This document shows positions 1-12,164 of a DNA stretch of 64,000 bases, piece after piece. The notes under the pieces were generated by a model. It was not told the DNA's origin and did no database searches. It was given only the letters and a program-made list of their open reading frames with translations. Every line of letters begins with the position of its first letter. The stretch's first letter is position 1. This stretch comes from Pachydiplax longipennis (Eukaryota; Arthropoda; Insecta; Odonata; Libellulidae). The stretch covers positions 3,348,001 through 3,412,000 of the forward strand of contig JAVFKF010000044.1 in the NCBI GenBank assembly GCA_036926295.1. The letters are read 5' to 3'. The position numbers and the translations under genes are program-made.

Positions 1-118
1 TCTTCACACTATTTGCTCTTCTTCAATGAATTCTGTCAGCTTTATAAAAAAGGTTTGCTAAGCTCTGAATCTTCTTTTGTTTGTGAAATAGTGAATGGGA
101 GATTTTTGGGTCTTTCAG

Positions 119-3100
119 GTTGGGCGCTTTGATGGGACAGGTCCAGGAGAATATGAAGAGAAAGAAATTTCAAGCTTCTGCCCATGCCAACCAAGGGAAA
201 AGTGGATAAAAAAGTCTACCAGTTACAAAACTAAATAGAAATTTCAACAAAAATAAGATCACCATCTTGTGAACCTTTCTGTAAAACCTCTTATATTATT
301 TTATAAAGTAAGAAAAGTAAGTTTGCTAATATAAGTTTGAAATTGTACTATTTTGATTTGTGTGGCACTTTAGTGGAAGCTACTCACCATAAAAATTGAG
401 GGTTAGGTAATATTTACATAAAATTATCACAAGTAAGAAAGAATTATGATAAATATCCTCTGCAATTTTCATGCATAACAAAGAAGCAGCTTATTTCTAA
501 AATTTTATATTTTAATCAGCATTTAGAAATAGTTGAAAAGTGTAAAATAGAAGGAAGAGAAAGGCTGTTTGAATCATGAGGTATCTGAAAATACATATCA
601 CAATTGAGGCTTGAAAATGAATAATTTCAGATGTTCATAAAAAATCAAATATATTATATGAACGAGTAGGATTTGAAGAGAACAACAACTAAGAGGAATA
701 TTGGATGGTAACTTCATGAAAGATAAGTAAAAAGAAGTAATGAGCAAGTTTTCAACAATATCCTATGGTTTAGCAATTGGTCATGGAAGTTTGAGTGAGT
801 TACTAAGTTATTCTAATTCTGTTGTTCAATTATTTGAAAAGAAACTTAAATTTCTCTCTCACATTACAATTAATTACGTGTAATTTGGGAAAAAAGCATG
901 GGGAAAGCATATGTAGTATAAGGGTATTAATTTTTATGAAAGCTTCTCAAATGTATTGTATAATGTAAAGTAAGAAAAATATTACTGATGTTTGGCTGTG
1001 AAGGCTTTGAGTGCGGCTTCTTTTATTTACTACCTATATTGATGTTGGACCTCGGAGTGTTGTATAATAATATTAATGACAGTATATGGCTTCATTAATC
1101 TTTGAACTAGAGCTACAATTACATGTGGTATATTGACTGGATTGCATCAAAGCCCTCCAGCTGTACAAAAGTTTAAAATCAGTTATTTAATAATATCTAA
1201 ATGTACCTTTTATCAGTAGATATACTTTACTCTCACATGTCCAAGGTGTCTATGGCTAAACTTTGGAAGTGGCTTAATAATTGTAACTCTGATGCTGTTA
1301 GCTTATTGTATATATTTGGCAAATTGATCAGAATTATCATTATCATCACCAACCAGTTATGAAGGGATTATTTATAATTATAATCCATTTTCAAAATCAA
1401 ATCTTGACTTTTTTCAGTTTAACATCAGTGTTCTTAACATAATTGTCTGATATTTTGCAGAACGTTGCTGCTAATCATCGTGCCAATGACCTCATTATTA
1501 AGGAAGGAGCACCACAAATCCTAGGTGCTCGCTTTATGTATGGTCCATTGGACATGATCACCTTGACAGGTTTGTAAATATCTCATACAGTGCTTGATTA
1601 GAATTAATGAATTACTACCTATGTGAATTAACAATCTTCAGCATAAAATCTTAATGGAATCATCTTGCTTGCTGATGTTAATTTAGGTGAGCAAGTGGAT
1701 ATATATGTGATGAAAGATGCTCCAGTTGGGGAATGGACATTAATTGCCACCAAGGTAACAGACAAGACAGGCAGAGTGTCTCACAGCATTCAGAAGAAAA
1801 GCCTCTTGGTTTTGGAATCTTTGGAGATGATTGTAAGGTAAATACAGCAAACTCTTGATTATCCTTGCTAATCCATGATAAAACATGGTAAATCTGGTGA
1901 TCATATTGTTACCTCTTTCACTGACAGACCATAATTTGGTTCTTAAACTGTGTGTTACATATTATGTTATGAGAGGTTGCTTATCATGTGCGATTTAAAT
2001 GATTTTATTTTGTACTTACTGAAAACTGTATTTACTTATGGACCAGTGTATACAGTATTTGTTGTTAATTGATTAAGCAATTCAATTCATAACATATTAA
2101 TTGAAAATAGCAAGTTACACTGCTCACAGAGTATCTTAAAACTTAAAGAAATTCGCTCAGAAAATGTTATAGGCTATTGATATAACCCACTTCAGAATTT
2201 GATAAGTTTCAACAGCTGAATATAGTTACCCTAACATTTGTTTCTGTTAAAATAGGTAGATTTTCAGCAGTAATAGATGCAGGGGAAACCCAGTGATAGT
2301 ATTTCATCGTAAAATAAATCAATGATGGGGTTATTAATTCACTGTTATGCTGAAGTCATGTTGATGGTTCACCTCTGAATGTATGTGTATAATATAAAAG
2401 TGTATTTAAAGGGAAGATTCAGATGGAGAGTAGGAAACAAAGACAATATAGACTTAATAAATGGTGCTGAAGATTAAAGAAAATTTTCTTTGTACTGTTA
2501 ATTTCTGTGAAAAACTCCTGAATCCCACCTTAAGTATTTCATTTTCTGTTTTTCCTGTTATTGATAATCCCATTTTCTTACCTCCTTTAATGTGACAGAG
2601 CAAAAAAAAAAAAAAAATCTTTCCCACTGTCAGATTTTCATCAATAGATGAAAAATTGGATTGATTAAGAAACTGTATTCATGGTTGGACCCATTGATTT
2701 GTCATTGTTAAGTACAAATTCTACAATGTCAGAAAATTATCACCTATTCATTTATATCCCTCCTTTTGGAGTTTGTTTAAATTTTGTGCAACTATAATTC
2801 CTTTCTGATTTAATTTGGTAAGTGGTGAGAAATTCATGTTGCAAATTCTGGTTTTATGTGATATTGAAAATGTTATGCTACTGTGTTAGGTTATTCTACT
2901 GAAATTATCTGAAGTTATGTGGTGGAAAAGGAAGGAAATGCTTAACTATGCTCATAATCTAATTTCTGTTGATTGTTGACAAATATTTCAGTGATCTTTT
3001 AAAATAATTATTATCACATTAATATTCATAAATTTATTGATCCAATGCAACTCCCATAAAAATTGCAGGGAGAAGAATAACTTAGTTATTGCACTTTCTC

Positions 3101-6100
3101 ATAAATGTATTAAATCAATCAATTTTTGAATATGCTTAAATGTTTCATCATTATTGATGAGTAACTTTGCATAATACATACATAATACTTTTTCATAAGT
3201 TGATCGACCCATTTTGCAAAAATCCATGCCAAAATAACTCAGATGTCAGAGGTTTTGGCAGGCCTATTTCAGTATTTGTAAAATGGAATTCATACTTCGG
3301 CATATGCTGTATGTATGTTTTTGTATTTAAGTATGAATCTGCATGTAATAAATGCTGATCTCCTTAACTTTATTTTCACAAGAATTTGTTGGCTTATTTT
3401 CCAGGGGTGATCATTCCTATGTTGATTTTTACATGGCTGTTGTACCTCCAAAGACTGAAGTTGTGGTTTTCAGCATAGATGGGTCCTTTACTGCAAGCAT
3501 GTCAGTGACAGGAAGAGATCCCAAAGTTAGACCGTGTGCAGTTGATGTTGTAAGGTAAAGATGGCTCTCTTTTAATAGTTAGTCATATTCATAATTCCTT
3601 GAATCTTTGGGGCGTATCTCACATTGAGTTATATCACTTAATTTTCAAGAAAATGCTTTTGTCACCAAAGGCTTCACAATATGTATGAAGATTGACCTCA
3701 AAATGTACACATTATTTTAATTCCATTATTTTTATTGTACGCCTGAGTAGAAAAATGTTGTTGACTAGACAACATTCTTGATTAAGGTATTGTAAGGGTA
3801 ATAATGAGCAACTTCTAATTACAGAGGGTTGAATATATTGAATGTGTGTGAAATGAATGTTTTGTTGTAAATATTTGCATAATGTGTTCAAATATTTCAA
3901 TCATTATCAATATGGAAATATGTTTTTTATCCTTCTTTGGTACCTGTCTTTGCTAATCTAGTAGGAATGTTCTCCTGGTCAATATTAGAACATATCATGA
4001 AGGAAATTCATACTGAAACATAAGAAGCCCATGATTCCCTAAAATTGAAACTATTAGCACCATGTCAATGCGCATTTTAGATGTAGATTAATTGTAGCAT
4101 TTATGTTATTTTCCTATGCTCTGAGAAATATTACATATCTTAAGAATCTTATATAACATAAGCAAAAGTCTCTGAAATTTTTTTGAAGAATTCAAATTAT
4201 TTCTCAATTAAAAATTTTAATAAGAGAATCTAAAAAGATGTAATGCTAATATTTTTGATCTCTCTCATAGACACTGGCAAGATTTAGGGTATTTAATCGT
4301 GTACATAACTGGTAGACCTGACATGCAGCAACAGAAGGTCGTGACATGGCTTTCACAGCATAATTTCCCAAATGGGCTGGTATCATTTGCTGATGGTCTC
4401 TCAACAGATCCTCTGGGACATAAAGCAGTGTATTTGAAGAATCTCATCCAGGTAAGAGAAGCTTTGTTATCAGCAATGATATTGTTTAGAAGATGCTGTC
4501 GACATTTGAGTCACTCTTTGTGAGATTAATGCTTCATGGTTCATGTTGAATTCAGTGCTTTGTAAGTTTTTGCACTTCAAGACAGAATGATTTTCGAAAC
4601 TGAACCAAAGTTAAATATTCATTGTTGAAATATTTCTGTATGAGTTTGAGTAGTGCTCTGACCAGACGATATTTGAAATTTATATGTATTTATTGTACAT
4701 ATCAACTTATAATGTATATATTGACTGTAGAATTTAAATAATCCTCAGATACATTCAGCTCCTTTTATTTACCATTTTCTGTTGCTGAATTCATATAGTA
4801 AATAAGGTGGTTTCACCAGATAACAGGTTAATTATTTTATGATGACCGTAGAGATCATTCACATTTCAGGAATAGTTATCAAGTTTCATAATGTTCAAGC
4901 ACAAAAATTTGTTTTAAAAGTCTCAGCAAAAGTCATGTTGAGAGTACTGAAAATATAAAGTACAGATATGGTTACTTGTGTGCTTAGTAAGAGCTGAGGT
5001 CAAAGCCAATAAGAGACCAATTTAAGAAATGGTGCCTAATTAGAGATATTGGTGGTCTCATATTTTGCTGTCTCATTTTCATGGCACACTACTTTTTGCG
5101 TAGAGTCATCATAAGTCACTTTCCTTTTATTTGTTCTCTGGCATTTTAGGATCACCAGCAAATACTAAATCTACTAAATCTGTACTGAGCTATCTCAAGG
5201 TGTCTATTTTAGAAAATAGTAGAAGGTAACTTGATATGTATTGATAATATATACTAATGTAAAAGCATGCACCTCTACAAATTCCCTAGGAAAAATGGAT
5301 GTGATAAAAGTCTCAAACCTAGATTTTCTACTTGCTATGCAGTTGCTCTAACCAATTGATTTACCCTGGAGAAAATTCAGACTTGCCATTTTGGGAGACT
5401 ATGCACTCAGGTTAAGGTTCTGTTAGAGTGTAGGTGAGGAACCTGCAGCCTTCATGTCAAACATGGCTCTTTGGACATTCATTGAACCTTGTCCTCATTT
5501 CCTCAAAAATTACTCCTATTATTACATATATTGCATCTTAGATCCTTCTTTATTTCATTCATCAATGAAATCTGTTCATATAGCTAGTATTGATTATTTT
5601 CTAGGTGTTAAATTTAAAGTTTACAATCCCCTCGATTCTTTTATCAACTGTACTGATTTTCTTAACTCATAGCCAATAATATACAGTATGAATGTGAAAA
5701 TGATTTATCAAACGATAAACAAGGAGAAAGTTGAGCTTTTGAAAATGTCAGATTCATTTATCATTAGAGCCATTAATGTTGGAAATAACATCCTTATCCT
5801 AACATAGCATCCTTAGAGGATTTATTTATAATTGGGATGTTTTTCCTCTTTATTATTTATGAAATTTGTCTTAATATACAAACAGAATCACTTTTCCATA
5901 ATCCAACCACAAATTTGTTAGGTGTTGTTTTATTACTGCCATGTCTTTACATGTACACTGTAAGTGAAAAAAGCAAATCACAATGTATGTGAAAAGGGCA
6001 CTGTAAACAATAACAGGCGTCTGTGATAAAACTAACTCAGAGAAGACTACTCTTGACCTTAAAAGTAGTGAAATATAAGTGAAATTCTTTCCCCTGTGAT

Positions 6101-6857
6101 GTATGCTCACCATTATTATCTCAAAATCTTGAGAGGCTACATGGAGGCAAAGGATGGCAAGTTTCCAAGTTTCTAGCAATAAAGTATAAAAATATAAGAC
6201 AATTTTGAAGTGAAGCATCATAACCTCTATTAACAACATTTCTGGCAATACAGCATCAAATTATGTTAATAATTATAGCCGTGCCCATTATTACCTGTGT
6301 GGCCTTTGAATTATTTATTAGCTATGTGTGTATCTTAATGATGATTTCTTGGTGGTGGAACAAAAAATCATGTTTTTTGAAAATATATTTCTATAACTAA
6401 ACATTACAAAAGTTGTGGAAACTGAGATGCAGAATAAGTAAGACCTCACTACATATAGTGTGGCTCTCATGAATTTAACTTGGTAGTGAATGGCCTACAG
6501 TGATCAGAAATTCGATGCCTCTGCTCTAAATGATGGATGAAAAATATCTTTGCTGTATTATCCCTTTGTTCTTTTCAGGAGCATGAGGTAGTGGTGCATG
6601 TAGCTTATGGAAGCAGTAAAGATATTGGTGTGTATACTTCGATAGGCCTTAAACCAAAGCAAATTTTCATTGTTGGGAAAGTTTCAAAAAAGCAGCAAGC
6701 ATTAGCGACTCCATTAGCTGATGGGTATGCTGCCCATTTAGTAGCTCTGACATCTCATGGAGGTTCCCGTCCTGCTCAAGGTAATGCAAGGATGGTTATT
6801 CCTCGGCCGTACTTTGGTTCGCCTGGACACAATTCATCTGTTAGGCGAAGAAGGTGA
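119..6857 (+). CDS. rdgB: rdgB/PITPNM C-terminal exons 4-9 (copy cut by window start)
   Basis: Exons at 119-235, 1461-1569, 1687-1837, 3405-3554, 4271-4451 and 6579-6857 (stop TGA 6855-6857). They encode the end of the DDHD domain and the whole LNS2 domain of a class II phosphatidylinositol transfer protein, which in flies works at ER-plasma membrane contacts in phosphoinositide resupply. Visible LNS2 landmarks are VVFSIDGSFTAS (degenerate HAD-like DxDGT motif), YITGRPDMQQQ, LSQHNFPNGLVSFADGL, IFIVGKV and an Arg-rich C-terminus (RRRR). Exon phases agree throughout except after exon 4, where the donor is missing and TAG follows. Exon 6 carries compensating frameshifts. Exons 1-3 lie left of the window. 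The call to family is firm; whether it is expressed is unknown. Confidence 0.85.
1838..3404 (+). other. rdgB intron 6
   Basis: AT-rich intron of 1.57 kb. The only structure seen is a pure A tract at 2602-2617 (16 A) that varies between units (18, 18, 19). Open frames here are short and AT-driven. Copies at 19709-21277, 37577-39145 and 55445-57014. Confidence 0.8.
4452..6578 (+). other. rdgB intron 8
   Basis: AT-rich intron of 2.1 kb. Holds two unit-distinguishing substitutions (4847, 5050) and the 5-bp indel at 6301-6305. A 125-codon minus-strand frame (5871-6248) has no recognisable domain and no support. Nothing else seen. Confidence 0.75.
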
Positions 6858-7432
6858 ACCAAAGAAGTAAGGTTAGTTCATTTAAACCACACTTTTTGGA
6901 AGACTTGATTGATAATTTAGTTTGACAGTCAGTTGCAATTTCAATCAACTTTTTACCTTTCTATTTCAGCTTTCTGTAATCTGATTCTGCTTTGAAGATG
7001 GATCGAATAAACTCTGAGTGAAAGGAGAAAACAAAACTTAAGATACATTTCTGATACTCTTCCATCTAATTTGTGTGTTTTGTCATGGTGATGTAGATAT
7101 TGAAAATCAATGTGATGAAGGTTGTGTAGGATCTTAATTGGCTAGTTTTATTTGCGTGATCTAGCCTTCTTTCTACAAATGAGATAAATTGAAGATTCAT
7201 TGTTGTGCATCTACTGGTGACTATAAACTGGTTATATGAAATTTGAATATTTATAATACGTTGAAAATACAGAGGTACCTGTTATATTTGCTCATGCGAT
7301 TATTCTGTATAAAATTATTCCATTAATAGCCATTATCCATCGCCTTTCATGGGATAGAGTAAAACCTTTTTTCAAACTATCTGTGAAAGGCTGTGTGACC
7401 ATTCCTATGTGTCGTTAAAACATCGCAAAGAA

Positions 7433-7438
7433 AATAAA
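7433..7438 (+). terminator. Likely poly(A) signal of rdgB copy
   Basis: AATAAA about 580 bases after the rdgB stop, in an AT-rich 3'UTR-like stretch. An earlier AATAAA lies at 7006-7011. Copies at 25301-25306 and 43169-43174. No cleavage-site evidence. Confidence 0.4.
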
Positions 7439-10207
7439 TTTAAATACAATCGACTTTGATGAATGTCAAATGCTTCTAATTATTATTATTATCAGCATTA
7501 TTATATTTTAATTTAACAACTGATGAAAGTTAGGTATAGCCAGTTCCATTGAAGTGTGGCAGATAGAATCCATGAATCAGGTTATTATGTTAGCAGTACA
7601 AGAACATTTGATGGAGTGAATAGAAAGTTAACAACTTGGTCAATGAATATTCTTACTCCTGGATCCAAAGAAAAAATACTAAGTGTTTATAATTTAAGAA
7701 AATCGCCTGATATATGCTGTAAATAATGAGAAACTTGTATTTTTATTATTGTGAATGTGGTTGCCTTGATTTTTATTGTATTTTACATCAAAGTGGAGTT
7801 ACTGTGTCTGTTATAGTGTGTTCATTCCTCCAGAAAGACGGAAAATTTAAATATGCCTGAGCTTGTTAATTATTTGTTAAACAAAAGTTATCTTTTACGT
7901 ATAAAATTCTTGATAAAGTTGTGCAAATCAAATTGCTCTGTTACTAAAATCAATGAAAATAGTATGTGAAGTGTTAACAGCATATTTGTAGTGTAAGCAT
8001 TTGTTTTAAATTATAAATTATTTATAACTTAAGTATCTCAGTGCAGAAACCTATCACTATTTTGTTGTTGTTTGTGATGTTCCTTTATTAGGTATAGTTT
8101 GAGAAAAAATGAAATCCTAGTAAAAGTTACCAGAAGTAATCTAAATGTAGTTTTCCATCTATATTTTTTTTAAAGCTTATAATTAATAAAGTAAAATATT
8201 CCATTTGTCCAAAGCCCCCAAAGAACTAAAAGAGTAGAGAAGAAGTTCTCAAATAAATTGTAGTTTTTGTTGTATAAAGATTGTTTTGTAATCAAAGTTA
8301 CTGTTAAATCATTTGGAGTATCATTATGCCCAATGTTGCATCCTCTGCATGTTCCAGGTACCTTCATATTTCTACTTAGAAAATTAGTTTTATTTGAAAG
8401 TGTATCAGCACTCTTCCTATATTACTCTTCTTCTATATCCACACATGGGAATTAGTATCCATCCAATCTCTAAACATGAGAAATTTACCTTCTGCTGAAG
8501 ATGTTTACTGTTGGTTGATTCCGGTGGTTTCTATTTGATGATAGTGAAAGGCTGATAGTTGAAACCTACATTTTCATCTCATTTTCTTAATTTCCGATTG
8601 AAATTCGATTGATATCACAATTATAGAAATACTACTCTACCTTCTGTTGCATCTCTTTTGATCTTGATGTAATATTTTGATTTCAATCTATTTATTAATG
8701 ATTTCTAGCCATTAGTCTACTTGCTCAGTATATTTGAGCAGCTTTTGCTTTCTGTGCCCTGTCAACGTTAGTTTTACTATCAGAGAAGAAATCAGAAACA
8801 CCCTTGTGCAGGTTGTTGCTATTTGTGGATGGTTGCCCACATTCCTGGAATCTTTTTATGGACTCTGAAAGCTTTTTTTGGTACTATCTAGATCAGTTTC
8901 ATATTTTCATGGCAAAATATCTACTATACAACATTTTCTCTGTGTTTATCAAAAGATTTTGTATTCTTATAGTCATACACGCACAATAATTACATTGGAA
9001 TGTTGTTAGTGAATTTCTCATTTCTCTGATCAAATAACCATCTGTTTTAAAAGATGTTTTTGCAAATAATTATGCAATGCTACTGAAGTATTTCAGATCA
9101 TATGATGTCAGATATCTTAGGTAACATTCCTAGTTATTCCATCTTACACTGGGTGCTACGTAAGGGTAAGATGGGATAGTTGATGAGAGGGTAAGATGAA
9201 GCTGGGAATTTTGCTACCGAATCAATAGTTTGACACAAAATAGCGTCCTCTCGTAAATTAAAATTGTTCCATCATATCATAACAGACTCCTTAAATTCTA
9301 CAAGAAAATACTTTTGTCTGACTCTGCATTATAGTCAACCTTTAAATATCAGTATAATAGAGGTGAAGGTTTACATTCTATGAAAAAGAAAATGACAATC
9401 TCATACTGAGAAAGTAATTTATTAGAACAATCTGACAAACAAAGTAAGAAGGAACAGAGAGAATGTGGATAGGAGTGACAAAATAACTGAATTTTCTATA
9501 GAACCTTAGCCAAATATACCAAAAGCTAATTGAAATGAAAATGCTGGAATTCTATGATATTTTAAGGCCTTTTAAGAAGAGGAGATTGTCTGGGGAAGTT
9601 TAAAAGATATTCTAGGTTCCTTCTGCTAATGAAACAAGCAAGCATTCTCTATGTGCAAATGCTTATTTTTTCATGTCCTGCTCTCAGAAAAGCTTGAAGA
9701 TTCTTTTAGAAAAAAATGAAGTTATTAACCTATGCAGACAGATTTATATAAGATAGAGGAACTAAGAATTGGCATAGCATTGGAATCTTTCAATAGAAAA
9801 GGATAATTATTTTGATATAAGGGATGGATTATAATATATGCACATTCCGATAATGCATAGTACATAGCACATTTCTTGGATTTTCATTACATATGAAAAC
9901 TAGAATGAAATGATGAAAGAGTAGAATTAAAATTTAAAGTAGGTTGACAAAGAAAACACTTAACTCTATATTCAATAAGTGTTAAGCAGGAAAGAAGAGC
10001 AATGAACATTCATGCATATTTTCCTAAAAACTTGGGATTAGGAAAATTGTTATGAAGATTTAAATGATTTTTACCAGACAAATTTACTGAAAGTAAATCT
10101 CATGCAGGAATCGCAATTAAATTCACAAATAATTCCATTACTTAAAACAGATAGTTTTCTTAGTTCCTCCAAGGCCGCAATATAATGACTTATTTCCAAA
10201 GAAATTC
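7439..10207. other. Tail-to-tail intergenic region / small-gene 3'UTR
   Basis: AT-rich; no gene seen apart from the presumed 3'UTR of the minus-strand gene (about 9418-10207). Around 9137-9196 the core GTAAGATG occurs twice direct and once inverted, a small hairpin-like cluster. Contains the variants at 8234, 8836 and 9395. Copies at 25307-28075 and 43175-45943. Confidence 0.7.
9418..9423 (-). terminator. Possible poly(A) signal of small minus-strand gene
   Basis: AATAAA on the minus strand (TTTATT on plus), the first one met after the stop at 10208, giving a 3'UTR of about 0.8 kb. Copies at 27286-27291 and 45154-45159. Confidence 0.3.
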
Positions 10208-11505
10208 TCATTTAAATATTTTCAATACATATTCCACATCATTAGGTAGTCTTGCAGCACAGATGAAAGGATCAGGCTGATAAAATTCCTAGAAGAAAGA
10301 AAAACCAATTGCAAGGAACAGTGTTACATTTCATTAAATTATATTGAATGATAGTATCAATTGATTTGGAAATTGAGGTCTAAGCTTTAGATTTGGCACA
10401 AAGTTTACATTATGAAGTGTATTTTCAGAAACTACATTAACAAGAGTGGAATTCAAATTAAAAATCTTACATCAATACCTCATCAGATCAATAATTTTGC
10501 TCCAATTAAAATCTCAGAGGTTCTCTCATGAAATTTACGAATGAATCATCAGAAAAATGAACTAAAAGCAATGTCACTTAAAGACAATTTTGAAGAGTAT
10601 GCCATTGGCAACTGACTATAGGATTAGCAAGATTCTGAATACATCTGTGAAATTGTGTTATTAATACAATTACTGAAAGTTTAAAAAAGTTAAACATTCA
10701 AAGTGTAATCTAAGATGTGAAAAACACCTAGAGTTGACCTGACCTGTTGAATCCATGGAAAGAATTTCTGCATTTTCTCTGCTGCTCGAGTCTGCATTGG
10801 TTTGCCATCGTTGATACTGAAAGATAGATAAAAGAATCATCACTAAAATAGTTTGAGAACAGCAAACAAGAGTTAATTTCCTTCAAAGAAATTAAAAAAT
10901 TAAAATTTGCATCTGCTAGAGGAAATGCACCAAATCAGAAGCAAGAATTTCTTCTATTACAAGATTAAATCAAACCAAGATTAAAGAGCAAAGTGAGTAT
11001 GAAATAGCACGGGTTTCCAAACCACGCAAAGACGTACCGTGCCCAGTTCGTTTCCCCTTTTAAAATGGAGGGGTATCGCCAGAAAATTGCAACTGGTAAA
11101 TTTTTCGGGGGGGATCGCACGCGTCATCAGTTGCAATTGACCAGCCCTATAAAACCATGTTGTGGCAGTGGCATGAAAACCACCACCACGGAAAAGATAG
11201 AAGAGGAAGACTTATAGAAGACTAATTAAGTTTTATTCTCTAATGGCTAAAAAGCCGGTCTGTATCAGTGTGTGTAGTGCCTATCACATTAATTTCCCCT
11301 TCCCGCCAACACACAAAAGCCCATCAAGTGGGCGCCAGTTCTCTTAATTTCAAACTCCCACCATACTCTAATGCAGACCTGTTCTCTAACGCCCATTGGT
11401 CGGGCCCTTTTCTATAGAAACCTGCCACCCTCTCTCCTGAAAGGCGTCGACTCCTTACCTTTGCTGCGGACCATGCTCCATCGTCGGCAGATCTCTGCTC
11501 TCCAT
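10208..11505 (-). CDS. Small three-exon gene, function unknown (unit 1)
   Basis: Minus-strand exons: 11505-11459 (ATG, 15 codons + 2 nt, donor AAAG|GTAAGG), 10816-10744 (acceptor TATCTTTCAG, donor CAG|GTCAGG) and 10288-10208 (acceptor preceded by TTTTTCTTTCTTCTAG, stop TGA 10210-10208). Phases agree across both introns (642 and 455 bp). The product is 66 aa, or 58 aa from the second ATG at 11481, which has the better context (A at -3, G at +4). Middle exon reads INDGKPMQTRAAEKMQKFFP then WIQQ; last exon reads EFYQPDPFICAARLPNDVEY then VLKIFK. No signal peptide or membrane segment; no family recognised. It lies tail-to-tail with rdgB and head-to-head with the 12044 exon. The splice signals make a real gene likely; the identity is open. 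Confidence 0.6.
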
Positions 11506-12043
11506 CGGCGTACCGAACCTCCTCTTGAAGTAACCTTCACCACTTCACTAAAATGACCATTTATCACAACACTGTCACCACACTCACTTTCTTCTCCATC
11601 TTCTGTCTTCGGATTCCTCTCCACTCGATCTCTCTCCAATCCCTTGATGGCCTCGCCGTAGGATCTTCCGATTAGTTCTGCAGTCGCCGAAGATCTCTTT
11701 CGCCCTGGCAGCGATCAGCTGGCTACCTGACCGATGTCTCGTTCTCGTCTTGAATGGGGTCGGTCATCTCCATTTGATTCGGCAAAGCAGATAGAAAGGA
11801 GCGAGCCATTTCAACTGCTGTGACGACAGAGGCTCTAGCTGCGGACGCTGGGTCAGAAGCAAGCTTGATTCTGGCTGAAATCTTCTCAGATTTTCCAGAA
11901 GGAGCTCCGCAGATTGATCGGCACCGCCGTGAGATTGCGCTGGTTTATTTTCATGAAAGAACAGCAAACTGCAGGAGGACTTCTAGATAGACATCACGGG
12001 TCGAGAGTCCGGAAGGAACACAGCAGCGTACTCTGAGGAAGCG
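11506..12043. promoter_or_regulatory. CpG-rich bidirectional promoter candidate
   Basis: The sequence between the minus-strand start (11505) and the plus-strand ATG (12044) is clearly richer in G+C and CpG than anything else in the unit, which is otherwise strongly AT-rich. A head-to-head arrangement of about 540 bp fits a shared promoter. No convincing TATA box lies inside. CpG-rich sequence continues on both sides (about 11020-12260). Copies at 29374-29911 and 47242-47779. Inference from composition and flanking exons only. Confidence 0.45.
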
Positions 12044-12164
12044 ATGGAAGGGGCCTCGGGAGACCATGGTCGTCAGAATGACGTCGTAATATCTTCATCA
12101 ATGAGAAGCTCCTCTCTCGGAACGTCGTCGCCTGCTCGCAAGACTTGTCGACTCGGGCGTTGTG
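12044..12164 (+). CDS. Candidate first coding exon in CpG-rich block
   Basis: An ATG at 12044 in good context (G at -3 and +4) opens 40 codons that are GC-rich and Ser-rich, starting MEGASGDHGRQNDVV and ending CRLGRC. The exon then runs into a strong donor (TGTG|GTAAGG, GT at 12165-12166). The frame is open upstream to a TAG near 11980. Ending in phase 1, it pairs exactly with rdgB exon 1, which begins with TT, making a Val codon. I do not recognise the peptide. It may be the first exon of a neighbouring gene whose remaining exons are not in the unit, or an alternative first exon of rdgB. Copies: 29912-30032 and 47780-47900. The unspliced frame would close after 58 codons. Confidence 0.5.

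Noticed and set aside
5871..6248. 125-codon minus-strand open frame in rdgB intron 8
   Set aside because: Lies wholly inside an intron, no domain, composition is AT-driven hydrophobic; identical in other units only because the array is identical.
11157..11228. Tiny plus-strand frame with a His run (after a TATAAAA at 11148)
   Set aside because: About 23 codons in an intron of the opposite-strand gene; no support beyond an ATG and a chance TATA.
11320..11345. TGGCGCCCA on the minus strand resembling a retroelement primer-binding site
   Set aside because: Only nine bases match, it is not preceded by a CA-ending LTR, and it sits in the intron of the small gene.
11412..11967. Minus-strand frames of 75 and 67 codons in the CpG-rich block
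   Set aside because: The first overlaps the small gene's 5'UTR/first exon in a different frame, and the second lies in the promoter region; neither has a recognisable domain and both look like low-stop GC-rich DNA.
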